From contig NZ_VTTO01000005.1 in the NCBI RefSeq assembly GCF_008364825.1, positions 405,632 through 469,631 of the forward strand: a DNA stretch of 64,000 nucleotides, in the 5' to 3' direction. Below, piece by piece: positions 17,522-25,951 of the stretch. The DNA is from Azospirillum sp. B21 (GTDB lineage: Bacteria; Pseudomonadota; Alphaproteobacteria; Azospirillales; Azospirillaceae). Position numbers and translations under genes: made by a program. The notes beneath the pieces were generated by a model. It made no database searches. It saw only the letters and a program-made list of their open reading frames with translations, and had not been told where the DNA came from. The number at the start of each line of letters is the position of its first letter. Position 1 is the first letter of the stretch.

Positions 17522-18526
17522 TTACGGTCCAACATCAGACATAGGAAACAGGATTTGCCTGAGACGGTCCTTCAAACGAGCGCCTGTGGCCGCCCAATTC
17601 TCACCTCTTACGTCCAGGACATGGTCCGTCAGATAATAATATACCCAACTGTAGGCCCGCCTCCTCTGTGCAGGACTGTAACCGTCAATGTATGCGGCCG
17701 CCAAATCGAGGTCTACGCCCAAACCCGCGAATGTAACCCACTTGTAGTCACATTGCCCAAATGTCACGACCGGCTTGCCATGAATCAGCGCCTCGAAGCC
17801 ACAGCCCGAATTAATTGTGACGACACCGGCGGATTGGCAGATCAAGCTATGAACGTTCTCTTGTGATTGATAGATGTTTGGCTTCTGTGTCCAAAACCGC
17901 ACGGCTTCGGCGATTGCGGGATCATCATTGTAAGGATGAAGCTTTATTACAAGCGGCCTGCCTGTGCTGACGGCCCAGGTGGCAACCTGATGCAGAAATT
18001 CGGAAACACCGATTTCCGCATGGCAGACGATTGCATCATCCGCACTCAGTTGAAGCGGCACGAATATATATCCCTGCGGCGCCTCGATCGCTTTTGGATT
18101 CGGCTGGGAATATTTCGATTCTCCACTTCTCAACCATGTCTCGCTCAACTCGACACAGTAGGCAACGCTGTCAGCCGAGTTTACATGGCTGATGTCTGGC
18201 ATGTTCCGCATGCTGGCCTGAAACGGTCCCCAACCATCACGATCCAGCGTGAAGGTACCGTTCAAATACATTTCCATGTAATAGACATCGCCATCCGGCA
18301 TCTGGTTCCTTGACAGATGCTCGTAGAGAATCACCGGGCGAACGTCATCGCTTCGGTGCTGATCACACAGCCAGGGCTCCGGGTCATCCGGAGACCAGGA
18401 TTGTTCGACGACATCAAACCCCAGTTCGACGAGGCCCTTGAAGAGAAGATGCTCGAACCGCAAACGAAGTTCATCCTTCGTACGCCGCCGAAGGTTCCGT
18501 ACATATGCAGTGCGGGCCTGGGTCAT
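17522..18526 (-). CDS. Capsule-polysaccharide (KpsS/LipB-like) glycosyltransferase family protein
   Basis: 334 residues. The C-terminal half has the nucleotide-sugar-binding pattern of the capsule synthesis family: 'RPLVIKLHPYNDDPAIAEA' (KxHP), then 'NVHSLICQSAGVVTINSGCG' and FEALIHGKPVVTFG. These are the conserved HP, 'NSxxGxEAL' and 'GKPVxxxG' elements of KpsS/KpsC-type Kdo transferases. No membrane segment is seen. Its ATG overlaps the stop of the JmjC gene by four bases (ATGA), so it is translationally coupled to the graspetide-like cluster rather than to capsule genes, none of which are nearby. It may glycosylate the peptide or an envelope carrier; the donor sugar is unknown. Confidence 0.7.
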   Translation of the reverse strand: MTQARTAYVRNLRRRTKDELRLRFEHLLFKGLVELGFDVVEQSWSPDDPEPWLCDQHRSDDVRPVILYEHLSRNQMPDGDVYYMEMYLNGTFTLDRDGWGPFQASMRNMPDISHVNSADSVAYCVELSETWLRSGESKYSQPNPKAIEAPQGYIFVPLQLSADDAIVCHAEIGVSEFLHQVATWAVSTGRPLVIKLHPYNDDPAIAEAVRFWTQKPNIYQSQENVHSLICQSAGVVTINSGCGFEALIHGKPVVTFGQCDYKWVTFAGLGVDLDLAAAYIDGYSPAQRRRAYSWVYYYLTDHVLDVRGENWAATGARLKDRLRQILFPMSDVGP

Positions 18527-19569
18527 GGACGATAATACGAGGTAAGAAGCGACAAGAGATATGGGTCATTGCGCACCCGATCCGCCCAGGGTGGCGCTAT
18601 GCCGTCTCTCTGCAGGCTTGGATGTTGGACGACGCGCGAGGCCAGTTTGGGCAGATTGGTGATGGCCATTGATTGGAACCACCTTCCGAAGTTCCAGCGA
18701 TCGACACTGTCCCTCGCAACGCTAATGCCCGCTGTCAATCCATACGCGTAATGCAGCCAACCGGACGGAAGGAACAACAGGTCGCCCCGTTCAATGACAC
18801 ATTCGAACGGGGTCGTTTCCAAGAACCGGGGAAACCTGTCCGGATCTGGGTTTTGCGGATCGATCCCCGTCCCGTCCACCGTGAATCCGAACGGGTCCAC
18901 CTGGGCGACCAGTTCGGCCTCCGCCGGTGAAAATAGGACCAGCTTTTTTCTGCCAACAATTTGCGCCAGATACGAATGCGTGTGATCGTGATCATTATGC
19001 AACTGGGACAGTGACCCCTTTGGCCCAATGAAGGCAAACGTGTGCTTGTTGAAGAACGCTCGCTGGGTCTCCGGCATTAGCCTGTCCAGCAAATTCCGAT
19101 CTTTCATGAAATACGGTTGATGGAAATGGTCACCGATGCCGCTGAGGTATTCGAGATCCCAAGAAACCAAATATTGTGGCCCATCAAGCGCACTACCCGC
19201 TCCAGCCGTGTCCAGCTGGCTCTCTGTCCCGACATAGGAAAAGTTACGCGGGACACGACCGCGCAAATCGCCGTCTTCAGTGATGTAGTCGATGTAGTCC
19301 GAAAGGCGTCCGCGCATGCGGACATCGGATTCAAAAGACGATGACGTGATTACAATCGTTTCGCCATAGGTCTTCTTGAACCAGTCGAACGACCATTGCA
19401 TGCACGACCAATTGGCCATAGCGTCCGTGACGATGAATGGCGTCCCGAATCCTCCGATCCCCCCGGACAACAATTCGTCCACATCGGCGTCGCTCAATCC
19501 GGAGAGTCGAGGAACAGCCTGACTATGGGGTAGCCACTGTTCCCTCGTCGTAAGAACTGATGTGTCCAC
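18523..19569 (-). CDS. JmjC/cupin_8-type Fe(II)/2-oxoglutarate oxygenase
   Basis: 348 residues from the GTG at 19569, which has GGGAG eight bases upstream; an open extension to a TTG at 19611 lacks a good site. Iron ligands are visible: 'SLSQLHNDHDHTHSYLAQIV' contains the HxD pair (H-N-D), followed by 'GRKKLVLFSPAE', and the distal histidine is in 'GDLLFLPSGWLHYAYGL'. This is the cupin_8/FIH-like group of JmjC enzymes, which hydroxylate side chains of peptides or proteins. Position between an ATP-grasp peptide ligase and a glycosyltransferase suggests that it hydroxylates the precursor peptide encoded at 20826. That role is inference. Confidence 0.78.
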   Translation of the reverse strand: MDTSVLTTREQWLPHSQAVPRLSGLSDADVDELLSGGIGGFGTPFIVTDAMANWSCMQWSFDWFKKTYGETIVITSSSFESDVRMRGRLSDYIDYITEDGDLRGRVPRNFSYVGTESQLDTAGAGSALDGPQYLVSWDLEYLSGIGDHFHQPYFMKDRNLLDRLMPETQRAFFNKHTFAFIGPKGSLSQLHNDHDHTHSYLAQIVGRKKLVLFSPAEAELVAQVDPFGFTVDGTGIDPQNPDPDRFPRFLETTPFECVIERGDLLFLPSGWLHYAYGLTAGISVARDSVDRWNFGRWFQSMAITNLPKLASRVVQHPSLQRDGIAPPWADRVRNDPYLLSLLTSYYRP

Positions 19570-19737
19570 TTGAAAATCTCCCGGTTGGTCCGCCAGTGGT
19601 AAGCACAGCAAGATCCCTCATTGCATGGCACTTGAAGGTACGCCACATGGGCGATACTTCACTCGAAGCAGCCAATCCGGCGTCTTCGACCATTTTCTTT
19701 ATGAGATTTTGGTAATTTTTACATTTCCAAAAATTGG

Positions 19738-20778
19738 TCAATTGGCTGATCGCGCAAAGCTCCCGAGGTTGCAGGAAACCGTCGGCAGATCGACCCGGCG
19801 CTGCACGCCCCCGGTGAGCAATCTGGCGATTGTTCGGGCGATCGGCATGCCGGTGGCGTGTTCAACCCACCCGAATTGCCCCACCGGATTGTCTTCCAGA
19901 AACACATAGCGGCCATCCGGGGTAACGATCACATCGATCGCCCCATAGTTCATTTGAAGCGCATCCATGAATGCGAGCAGCCTCTCTGCGAATTCCGGAG
20001 GCAGTCGGTAGGGTTTCCAATGCTGGCTCAGTTTTACGAAGCCACGACGAAAATCTGTCTCCGCCGTTGGTTCAAGACCGGATTCGACAGAAGCCGCAAA
20101 TATTTCGCACCCTACCACCGTTATGCGCAGCTCCATGGATTTCGGAATACGCTCCTGAAACGTCATCGGACATTTTGATAGCGTGTCAATTTTACGGAGA
20201 TGTTCAGAAGTGACGCGGTTTGTCATGACGACCTGATCATGACCGCTTTCGTCGCGAACGCTGAATGACGATAGCATCTTCACGACCACATCGCCGTTAC
20301 ATTCATCGAAGAAGCTCAGCGCGTCCTGTGGACTGTTCGTCGTGAGCGTGCGAGGGACTTCGATTCCGAGTTGCCGCGCCAGCGCGAGTTGCAGGGGCCG
20401 GTTCCGCGCCCGTGCGATGGTCGCGGGCTGATCCAGATGAAAACAGGGAAGCGCGCCGACGACGCCCTCCAAGGAAGCGGTGCTTTCGCGCTGAATTGCT
20501 TGCCGGACATCGTCTGGGATGTCGAGCGAAGTCACCGTTGCCGCAGTCCTCCAGCGGCGGTGCCACACTGCCGACACCGAGGCAAGGTCGATCGTGCGCC
20601 CGTCAATGAACAGGCGCGCATTCTCCCCTGCGTTGCCTGAATGGGCAGCCATTCGGACCGACAGTGGGAAATGGTCTGTTACGAGGCGCACAGCGTCCGC
20701 ACCGTCCGCCAGAAGGGACTCGTGGACCGCATCAGCGGTCCACGAGTCTTCAGTACTTGCGACAATCAAAATTGTCAT
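19738..20778 (-). CDS. MvdD-like ATP-grasp peptide ligase (graspetide maturase)
   Basis: 346 residues. The family signature is clear: 'RNRPLQLALARQLGIEVPRT', 'FFDECNGDVVVKMLSSFSV', 'MTFQERIPKSMELRITVVG', 'YGAIDVIVTPDGRYVFLEDN' and 'PVGQFGWVEHATGMPIARTI'. These match the MvdC/MvdD group, which forms ester or amide cross-links between Ser/Thr/Lys and Asp/Glu side chains of ribosomal peptides. The E-x-N metal site is present in 'LEDNPVGQ'. The N-terminal 100 residues form the pre-ATP-grasp domain that binds the leader. It lies 47 bases behind the 43-residue precursor gene and ahead of the oxygenase. Confidence 0.9.
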   Translation of the reverse strand: MTILIVASTEDSWTADAVHESLLADGADAVRLVTDHFPLSVRMAAHSGNAGENARLFIDGRTIDLASVSAVWHRRWRTAATVTSLDIPDDVRQAIQRESTASLEGVVGALPCFHLDQPATIARARNRPLQLALARQLGIEVPRTLTTNSPQDALSFFDECNGDVVVKMLSSFSVRDESGHDQVVMTNRVTSEHLRKIDTLSKCPMTFQERIPKSMELRITVVGCEIFAASVESGLEPTAETDFRRGFVKLSQHWKPYRLPPEFAERLLAFMDALQMNYGAIDVIVTPDGRYVFLEDNPVGQFGWVEHATGMPIARTIARLLTGGVQRRVDLPTVSCNLGSFARSAN

Positions 20779-20825
20779 AATTGTAGTCCATGCCGCCTTA
20801 GGTCGGAATAGGACTTGAAGAAGAC

Positions 20826-20957
20826 TTAGTCATCTTTCTTCTTCGACGTTGAGGCAACGAAAGGCGTAGATTGAGCGCCTTCCTGCTGGTTGGAGGAAAT
20901 GGCGTCGATCTCGTCATTTTCGAGGAACATGACAAAGAATACCTCGTTCAGTTCCAT
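20826..20957 (-). CDS. Graspetide-like precursor peptide (43 residues)
   Basis: A short frame from ATG 20957 to TAA 20826 with AGAGAGG about six bases before the start. The N-terminus MELNEVFFVMFLEN resembles the PFFARFLE leader motif that microviridin-type ATP-grasp ligases recognise (VFFVMFLE here). The middle is acidic (EIDAISSNQQEG). The C-terminus STPFVASTSKKKDD offers Ser/Thr and Lys donors and two terminal Asp acceptors for ester or amide bonds, but it does not contain the microviridin TxKxPSD core, so the ring pattern would be new. It directly precedes the ATP-grasp gene. Evidence is position, leader motif and ribosome-binding site; product structure is unknown. Confidence 0.78.
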   Translation of the reverse strand: MELNEVFFVMFLENDEIDAISSNQQEGAQSTPFVASTSKKKDD

Positions 20958-20987
20958 GAGAACCTCTCTGTTTGAATGAACGGCTTT

Positions 20988-21016
20988 ATCCAATCATTGC
21001 AAATATACCGTGTCAA
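20988..21016 (-). promoter_or_regulatory. Candidate promoter of the graspetide-like cluster
   Basis: On the reverse strand TTGACA (21016-21011) is followed after 17 bases by TTGGAT (20993-20988) in an A+T-rich stretch, 30 to 60 bases before the precursor start. The -35 is perfect; the -10 is weak. Confidence 0.4.
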
Positions 21017-21198
21017 GCGAACTTTTTTACCTTTGCCGAACAATCGTTTTACTCATACGATTATATGCGATCCGGCCTCGTATTGAACGATGTGCCTGCT
21101 TGAATGCCTGCAAACCGGCGGTTCCGGTAGGCTTGGCGCCACCTCGGGTCCGTCCAAGAAACGTGTTTATGCCGAGCTCGGGACCTTGTTGCATCGAG

Positions 21199-21363
21199 GC
21201 GGCCCTGAGCCAGCGTGGCAGCCTCACACTCTGGGTCGGCGAAGCGGCAATCGAGCAGTGGAAAGCGATGCCACGCCGAACGCCGGATGGACAGGCGAGC
21301 TATTCGGACTTGGCGATCGCTACGCCGTTGATGCTGAGAGCGGTGTTCCACTTGATCGCCAAC
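21199..21363 (+). pseudogene. IS5-family transposase remnant
   Basis: One frame reads ALSQRGSLTLWVGEAAIEQW and then KAMPRRTPDGQASYSDLAIA, TPLMLRAVFHL. This is the N-terminal segment of IS5-type DDE transposases ('..ALRQRGSLTxWxxxEAI..W......G...YSDLAIxxxLxLRxVFxL'). Sequence on both sides no longer matches, so only about 55 codons remain. It sits between the graspetide-like cluster and the orphan vapB. Confidence 0.7.
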
Positions 21364-21510
21364 GGAACTGGGGCGTCTCTTGCACCGCTCGTCTCGCTGC
21401 AGCACGCCGTCCCGCGGCGAAACCGGACGCCGCCTAAGCGCGGCTCATTCCGTCCGTGCCAGCGGCCATCACAAGAGGTATCGAACACCCTGGCCCGGTG
21501 CAGGGCGGGG

Positions 21511-21756
21511 TCAGCGCCCGCCCGTCTCGTCCAGCCAGACCTCGCGCTCTTGCCGCTCAAGCTGGCCGTGGTCGAGAAAGGCGATGCCGGGGGAGTCGAA
21601 GAAATCGTCCCAGTTGCTGTCGGCCGGCACGATGGACCGGCTTGGTTCTTCGCGCAGGATGACAACCTCGCGAACATGGGCGGGGAACGACACGTCCTTC
21701 GGAAGCCGGACGGCCTGGCTGCGGTTGGACTGGAACAAGGTCTTGCGGACCGCCAT
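21511..21756 (-). CDS. vapB: VapB-type antitoxin, orphan
   Basis: 81 residues. 'MAVRKTLFQSNRSQAVRLPK' followed by DVSFPAHVREVVIL is the SpoVT/AbrB-like DNA-binding domain of VapB, and 'IVPADSNWDDFFDSPGIAF' is the C-terminal segment that normally fills the VapC active site. A VapC PIN-domain gene should start a few bases after the stop at 21511 on the minus strand, but no PIN motif is found; instead the DNA runs into the IS5 remnant. The antitoxin may be a residual or may act in trans. Start at 21756 has a GGAGGGTGAT-like site. Confidence 0.78.
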   Translation of the reverse strand: MAVRKTLFQSNRSQAVRLPKDVSFPAHVREVVILREEPSRSIVPADSNWDDFFDSPGIAFLDHGQLERQEREVWLDETGGR

Positions 21757-22251
21757 GGATCACCCTCCTGCGTATATCCCGCCACAGGGGGCGTCAGTGA
21801 CCGGAGCCTTGGATTCCGGCTCCAAGCGACCCCGAGGCATTCTTGCGTACACCTGTGGGCTTTGGTGCGTCAAAACGCTCCGCTTTGACAGAAGATAACA
21901 GCCTTGCTTTCCCAAAACTGCATGCTACAGGTACGGTCATACACCTCAGATTGAATACATGCAAGTGTGTTCTAACCCAGGGTAGGCCTACATTAGAGAA
22001 AAAGTGTCCGGACGAGGCCGCAAGGCTCCGATCCGGCAAAGGGAGAACGCAGTGAAACCCTCTGCTGTGGACCGAACTCCGTCTGGATCGCGCCGCCTGC
22101 ATGACCTGCTTTGCCGGTGGACGGCCGCGGCATCCTTGCTGCCCGCGAAGAAAAGTGGGCTGGGGAAAGGCATCCGGTGGCGGCAATCAAAGAAACGCTG
22201 AGCCGAAGACACCAGAAAATACAAATATATGCCGGTAGATGGAGTGCCTGA
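21757..22251. other. Intergenic region before the NRPS cluster
   Basis: A+T-rich from about 21890 to 22000 and therefore a likely site of the NRPS-cluster promoter. A possible 49-codon basic peptide could start at the GTG at 22052 behind GGGAGAA and end at 22201, but its composition (many Arg/Lys/Ser) is not distinctive and I do not call it. No tRNA or repeat is seen. Confidence 0.4.
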
Positions 22252-23793
22252 ATGCTTCGCACCACCGACGCATGTGGAACGGCTTACGCAGAATCACTGC
22301 ACGGCCGCTTCTTCGAACGCTGCAACGAGCGCGGCATGCAGGACCGCATCGCTCTACGCTCGACGAATCGGCAGTGGAGCTATGGAGAACTGCTGGCGCG
22401 CATCGAGGAGATCAGCGGCGCCCTGGACGAGGCCGGCGTGCGGAAGGGCGATATCGTTGCCCTTGCCGCCTGCCGGACATTCGACGCGATCGCGGCAGTC
22501 TACGCGGTGATGGCGCTCGGTGCGGTCTATCTCCCCATCGACAAGCAATTCCCGCAGGACCGCGTGGCCTACATGGTCGGGATTTCCAGCGGCCGCTGGT
22601 TGGTCACCGATGAGCCCGAACGGTACGCGGGCCAAGCGCCAAGCTGCCGCATCCTGCCCTTGAGCGGCCTGGCAGGGCCGCGCAGGTCATGCGATCCGAC
22701 CGCCGTGGCGGCCGGTGACCTCGCCTATGTGATGTTCACGTCCGGCACGACAGGCCGGCCCAAGGGCGTGATGGCGACCCACGGCAGCGGGGCGCGGCTT
22801 CTGGACTGGGCGCTGGACCGATTTTCTCAGGAAGATTTTCACTGCGCGCTGGGCGCAACCTCCTTTTCGTTCGACGTGTCGATCTTCGAGATCTTCGCGC
22901 CGCTGGCGTGCGGAGGCAGCCTGTTCCTTGTCGACTCGATCCTGAGTCTGGCGGATCTGCCGCAATCCTCCGCAATCACCCTGATCAACGCGGTGCCGTC
23001 GGCCCTCACGGCCCTCCTGGCTTTTCCGCTGCCGCTGCGAGCGGTGCGTGCCTGCCTGCTCGCCGGCGAACCTGTCCATGCTCCCTTGGTGCGGCAGCTC
23101 CACCGCGCCGGAATTGCTCGGGTCTACAATCTCTATGGACCGACGGAGGACACCGTCTTCTCGACGGAACATCTGATCGGCCACGACTTCGACAACGAGA
23201 TCCCGATCGGCACGCCGCTTCCGGGGCATGAATATCTCGTCGTCGACGGGACTCTATCGCCCGTTCCCCCCGGCGAGGCCGGCGAGCTGTGCCTGATGGG
23301 CGCAGGGCTGGCCAAAGGCTACATCAATCGCCCGGATCTCACCGCCGAACGCTTCCTGCCCTGCCCAGGCGGGCCGCGCCGGGGTGCCATCATGTATCGC
23401 ACCGGAGACCGCGTCTGCGTGGGACGGGACGGGCTGCTCCACTTCATCGGACGCCTGGACTCGCAGATCAAGCTTCGCGGACATCGAATCGAGCTTGAGG
23501 AGATCACGCAGATCATCGCGTCGGTGCCGGGGGTGGCGCAGGCCAGCACGCAGGTCCGCGATCTCGGCCGGGACAGCGATCAAGGGCGGGAAACCATCGT
23601 CGCCTATGTCGTCATGCAGCCTGACTGCTGCGATCAGGCTGGCGTGCGCGATGCGATCCGGGACGCCGTCGCGCGCCGGCTGCCGATCTACATGCGTCCC
23701 CGGCATTTCGTCTTTCTGGATGCCTTCCCGCTGTCGGCCAGCGGAAAGCTCGAAAGTCGGCACCTGCCCGCCCCGATACTCGATGCGGCCTGA
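22252..23793 (+). CDS. Stand-alone NRPS adenylation domain
   Basis: 513 residues, the size of a single A domain with both subdomains. It selects an amino acid, makes the aminoacyl adenylate and loads it on a carrier domain. Core motifs are seen in order: A3 'AYVMFTSGTTGRPKGVM', A5 'VYNLYGPTEDTVFST', A7 'MYRTGDRVCV', A8 'GRLDSQIKLRGHRIELEEI' and A10 'LSASGKLESRHL' with the catalytic lysine. It has no carrier domain, so it must load one in trans, most plausibly the last T domain of the 1863-residue NRPS, whose C-T module has no A domain. The ATG has GGAG about nine bases upstream. The substrate code was not decoded. Confidence 0.93.
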   Translation: MLRTTDACGTAYAESLHGRFFERCNERGMQDRIALRSTNRQWSYGELLARIEEISGALDEAGVRKGDIVALAACRTFDAIAAVYAVMALGAVYLPIDKQFPQDRVAYMVGISSGRWLVTDEPERYAGQAPSCRILPLSGLAGPRRSCDPTAVAAGDLAYVMFTSGTTGRPKGVMATHGSGARLLDWALDRFSQEDFHCALGATSFSFDVSIFEIFAPLACGGSLFLVDSILSLADLPQSSAITLINAVPSALTALLAFPLPLRAVRACLLAGEPVHAPLVRQLHRAGIARVYNLYGPTEDTVFSTEHLIGHDFDNEIPIGTPLPGHEYLVVDGTLSPVPPGEAGELCLMGAGLAKGYINRPDLTAERFLPCPGGPRRGAIMYRTGDRVCVGRDGLLHFIGRLDSQIKLRGHRIELEEITQIIASVPGVAQASTQVRDLGRDSDQGRETIVAYVVMQPDCCDQAGVRDAIRDAVARRLPIYMRPRHFVFLDAFPLSASGKLESRHLPAPILDAA

Positions 23794-23871
23794 TGCCGGC
23801 GCCGCCGGCAGCCACGCCCAATCGCGCGTCCCAAGAAAAAACCTGTTCAACTGAATAAGGCGCATTCCTCC

Positions 23872-24876
23872 ATGAGCCAGACGACCAGCCTTGCGTTTCA
23901 ATCGGACATGCCGGCCATCGAGCCGTCCTTTCCGGTCGTGATCAATCCGGAGCCCGGCGCCCCGGATGCAGTCGCGTATGTGCGCAATCACAAGGACCGG
24001 ATTGAAAAGCTGGTCACGGAACACGGAGCGGTGCTGCTGCGCGGCTTCGATGTTCGCGAACCCGGGCAGTTCTTCGACATCATTTCCCAGATCTCCACCG
24101 AGATCCTGAACTATTCGGAGCGTTCCTCGCCCCGCCACGCGGTCAGCGACCGGGTCTACACCTCGACGGATCATCCGCCGGACCAGAACATCGAACTGCA
24201 TGCCGAGCAATCCTACACGCTGAATTGGCCGTGCTTCATCTGCTTCTTCTGCCACACGAGGCCCGGCACCGGCGGCAACACGCCGATCGCCGACAACAGG
24301 CGTATCCTGAGCCGTCTTCCGAAGTCGCTGGCCGAACGGTTCGAGGCCCATGGCATCCTGTACCAGCGCACTTACACGCCCGGCCTCGGCGTGAGCTGGC
24401 AGACCGCCTTCCAGACCGAGGACCCCGCCCAGGTCGAGGCCTTCTGCAAGGAGCGCGACATCGACTTCCATTGGGACGCGGAAGGCCGTCTGAAGACGAA
24501 GCAGTACCGCTCAGCCTTCCAACACCACCCGGTCACCCAGGAAAAGCTCTGGTTCAACCACGCCCTCTTCTTCCACGTCACCAGCCTCGAACCGCACATC
24601 ACCGAGGCCCTGATCGAAGCGGTCGGCTATGAGAACGTTCCGACCAACACCTTCTTCGGCAATGGCGAGCCGTTCTCGCCGGAAGACCTCGCCGCGATGC
24701 GGCAGGCAGTCGCCGCCGAAAAGCGCAGCTTCGACTGGGTGAAGGGCGACGTCCTGATCCTCGACAACATGATCTGCCAGCATGGGCGCGATCCTTTCTC
24801 GGGCGAGCGGCGCATCTACACTTTGATGGCACGGCCCTATCAGTCCATTCGGTCCCCGCTGATCCTCCGCCGCTGA
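23872..24876 (+). CDS. Fe(II)/2-oxoglutarate oxygenase, TauD/SyrP/clavaminate-synthase type (1)
   Basis: 334 residues. The iron-binding triad is readable: 'NIELHAEQSY' gives H110-A-E112 and 'MICQHGRDPFSGERR' gives H304 with the 2-oxoglutarate-binding arginine after it. HxE instead of HxD is the form found in clavaminate synthase and many carrier-bound amino-acid hydroxylases such as SyrP. It also has the family's 'HGAVLLRGFDV' start and 'RPGTGGNTPIADNRRI' loop. In this cluster it most likely hydroxylates an amino acid, free or on a T domain. It is a paralogue of the next gene. Confidence 0.9.
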   Translation: MSQTTSLAFQSDMPAIEPSFPVVINPEPGAPDAVAYVRNHKDRIEKLVTEHGAVLLRGFDVREPGQFFDIISQISTEILNYSERSSPRHAVSDRVYTSTDHPPDQNIELHAEQSYTLNWPCFICFFCHTRPGTGGNTPIADNRRILSRLPKSLAERFEAHGILYQRTYTPGLGVSWQTAFQTEDPAQVEAFCKERDIDFHWDAEGRLKTKQYRSAFQHHPVTQEKLWFNHALFFHVTSLEPHITEALIEAVGYENVPTNTFFGNGEPFSPEDLAAMRQAVAAEKRSFDWVKGDVLILDNMICQHGRDPFSGERRIYTLMARPYQSIRSPLILRR

Positions 24877-24903
24877 CGGCATCCCGCCCGATTACCGCCC
24901 AAT

Positions 24904-24939
24904 GGAGACGATTCCAATGTCGGAGACGATTCCCATGTC
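24904..24939 (+). repeat. Tandem duplication of ribosome-binding site plus start codon
   Basis: An 18-bp unit, GGAGACGATTCCAATGTC, is followed immediately by GGAGACGATTCCCATGTC (one mismatch). Each unit carries a Shine-Dalgarno-like GGAG nine bases before an in-frame ATG (24917 and 24935). The oxygenase gene therefore has two equivalent initiation sites. Confidence 0.75.
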
Positions 24940-25951
24940 CGCGAAGTTCACGGCGCCCGAATTAAACCCACGCACGGTTGCCGTCGATCGCCCCGTTCCG
25001 TCGGCTTTCATCGATGAGACCGAAAAGTTCATCGCCGTCATCGAGGACGGCACCCGGTCGCGGCCGCTGCCCGATTACATCCGCAAGCACAAGTCCGAGT
25101 TGGACGAGATGATCGCCACGCACGGCGGCGTCCTGTTCCGCGGCTTTGCGGTGGAAACCCCCGCGCAGTTCCGCGATGTCGTCACCGGCTTCGGTCGCGA
25201 ACAGCTGCCCTACCTGGAGCGTGCCGCGGCACGGACGGAGGTGGTGAGCGGCGTCTTCACCTCGACCGAGTTCTCGTCCTCGAGCTGGATCGAGCTGCAC
25301 CACGAGATGTCGTTCGCGCAGCGGATCCCCGAGAGGATCTTCTTCTACGCCGATACGCTCGCCGAGACCGGTGGGGAGACGCCCGTCGCCGACGAATATC
25401 TGGCGACCGCGCGTATTTCTCCGGCGATCCTGAAGGCCTTTTCGGAGCGTGACGTCCTCTACACGCGGAACTTCCGCAGCGAGATCGACATGGACTGGCG
25501 CTCCGCCTTCCAGACCGACGACCGCGCCGACGTCGAAGCCTATTGCCGCACCAATGACATTTCCTTCGAGTGGCTCGGCGAGGATCACCTGAGAACGCGG
25601 CAGCGGCAGAAGGCCTTCGCGCTGGAGCCGGGCACGGACCGGACGCTGTTCTGCAACCACGCCCACATCTTCCACAGGGCCGCGCTGAACCCGGCGCTGC
25701 TCGCCGCCCTGGTGGACGCATACGGCGAAGACCTGCCGCGCAACGTCCAGTTCGGCGACGGCTCCCCTATCCCCGACGAGATGATCCTTGAGATCCGCGG
25801 CATCTACGAAGACTGCCTGCGCATTTTTCCCTGGGGACACCGGGACGTGATGATTCTCAACAACGTCCGCTGCCTGCATGGCCGCGCGCCCTTCACGGGG
25901 CGCCGGACGACGCTGGTCTCTATGACGAACCTGATCTCCAGGAGAGTGTGA
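24917..25951 (+). CDS. Fe(II)/2-oxoglutarate oxygenase, TauD/SyrP/clavaminate-synthase type (2)
   Basis: 344 residues from the ATG at 24917; 24935 is an equal alternative, and the ATG at 24902 has no ribosome-binding site. Triad: 'SSWIELHHEMSF' gives H128-H-E130, and 'CLHGRAPFTGRR' gives H321. It shares the general plan of the previous gene ('THGGVLFRGFAV', 'TGGETPVADEYL', 'WRSAFQTDDRADVEAYC'), so the pair arose by an old duplication and probably acts on two different residues or positions. The stop codon overlaps the NRPS start in TGATG, so the two are translationally coupled. Confidence 0.9.
   Translation: MSETIPMSAKFTAPELNPRTVAVDRPVPSAFIDETEKFIAVIEDGTRSRPLPDYIRKHKSELDEMIATHGGVLFRGFAVETPAQFRDVVTGFGREQLPYLERAAARTEVVSGVFTSTEFSSSSWIELHHEMSFAQRIPERIFFYADTLAETGGETPVADEYLATARISPAILKAFSERDVLYTRNFRSEIDMDWRSAFQTDDRADVEAYCRTNDISFEWLGEDHLRTRQRQKAFALEPGTDRTLFCNHAHIFHRAALNPALLAALVDAYGEDLPRNVQFGDGSPIPDEMILEIRGIYEDCLRIFPWGHRDVMILNNVRCLHGRAPFTGRRTTLVSMTNLISRRV

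Noticed and set aside
19523..19741. A 72-codon minus-strand frame between the ATP-grasp and JmjC genes
   Set aside because: It would start at a TTG without a ribosome-binding site and overlaps the JmjC start. It could be a small cluster protein, but nothing supports it beyond being open.
21100..21510. A VapC toxin gene downstream of vapB
   Set aside because: Searched by eye on the minus strand in all frames; no PIN-domain start (MxxxDTN/S) or later acidic motif is present.
22052..22201. A possible 49-codon basic peptide ahead of the NRPS cluster
   Set aside because: It has a plausible GGGAGAA-GTG start, but composition and lack of any motif make it indistinguishable from chance.
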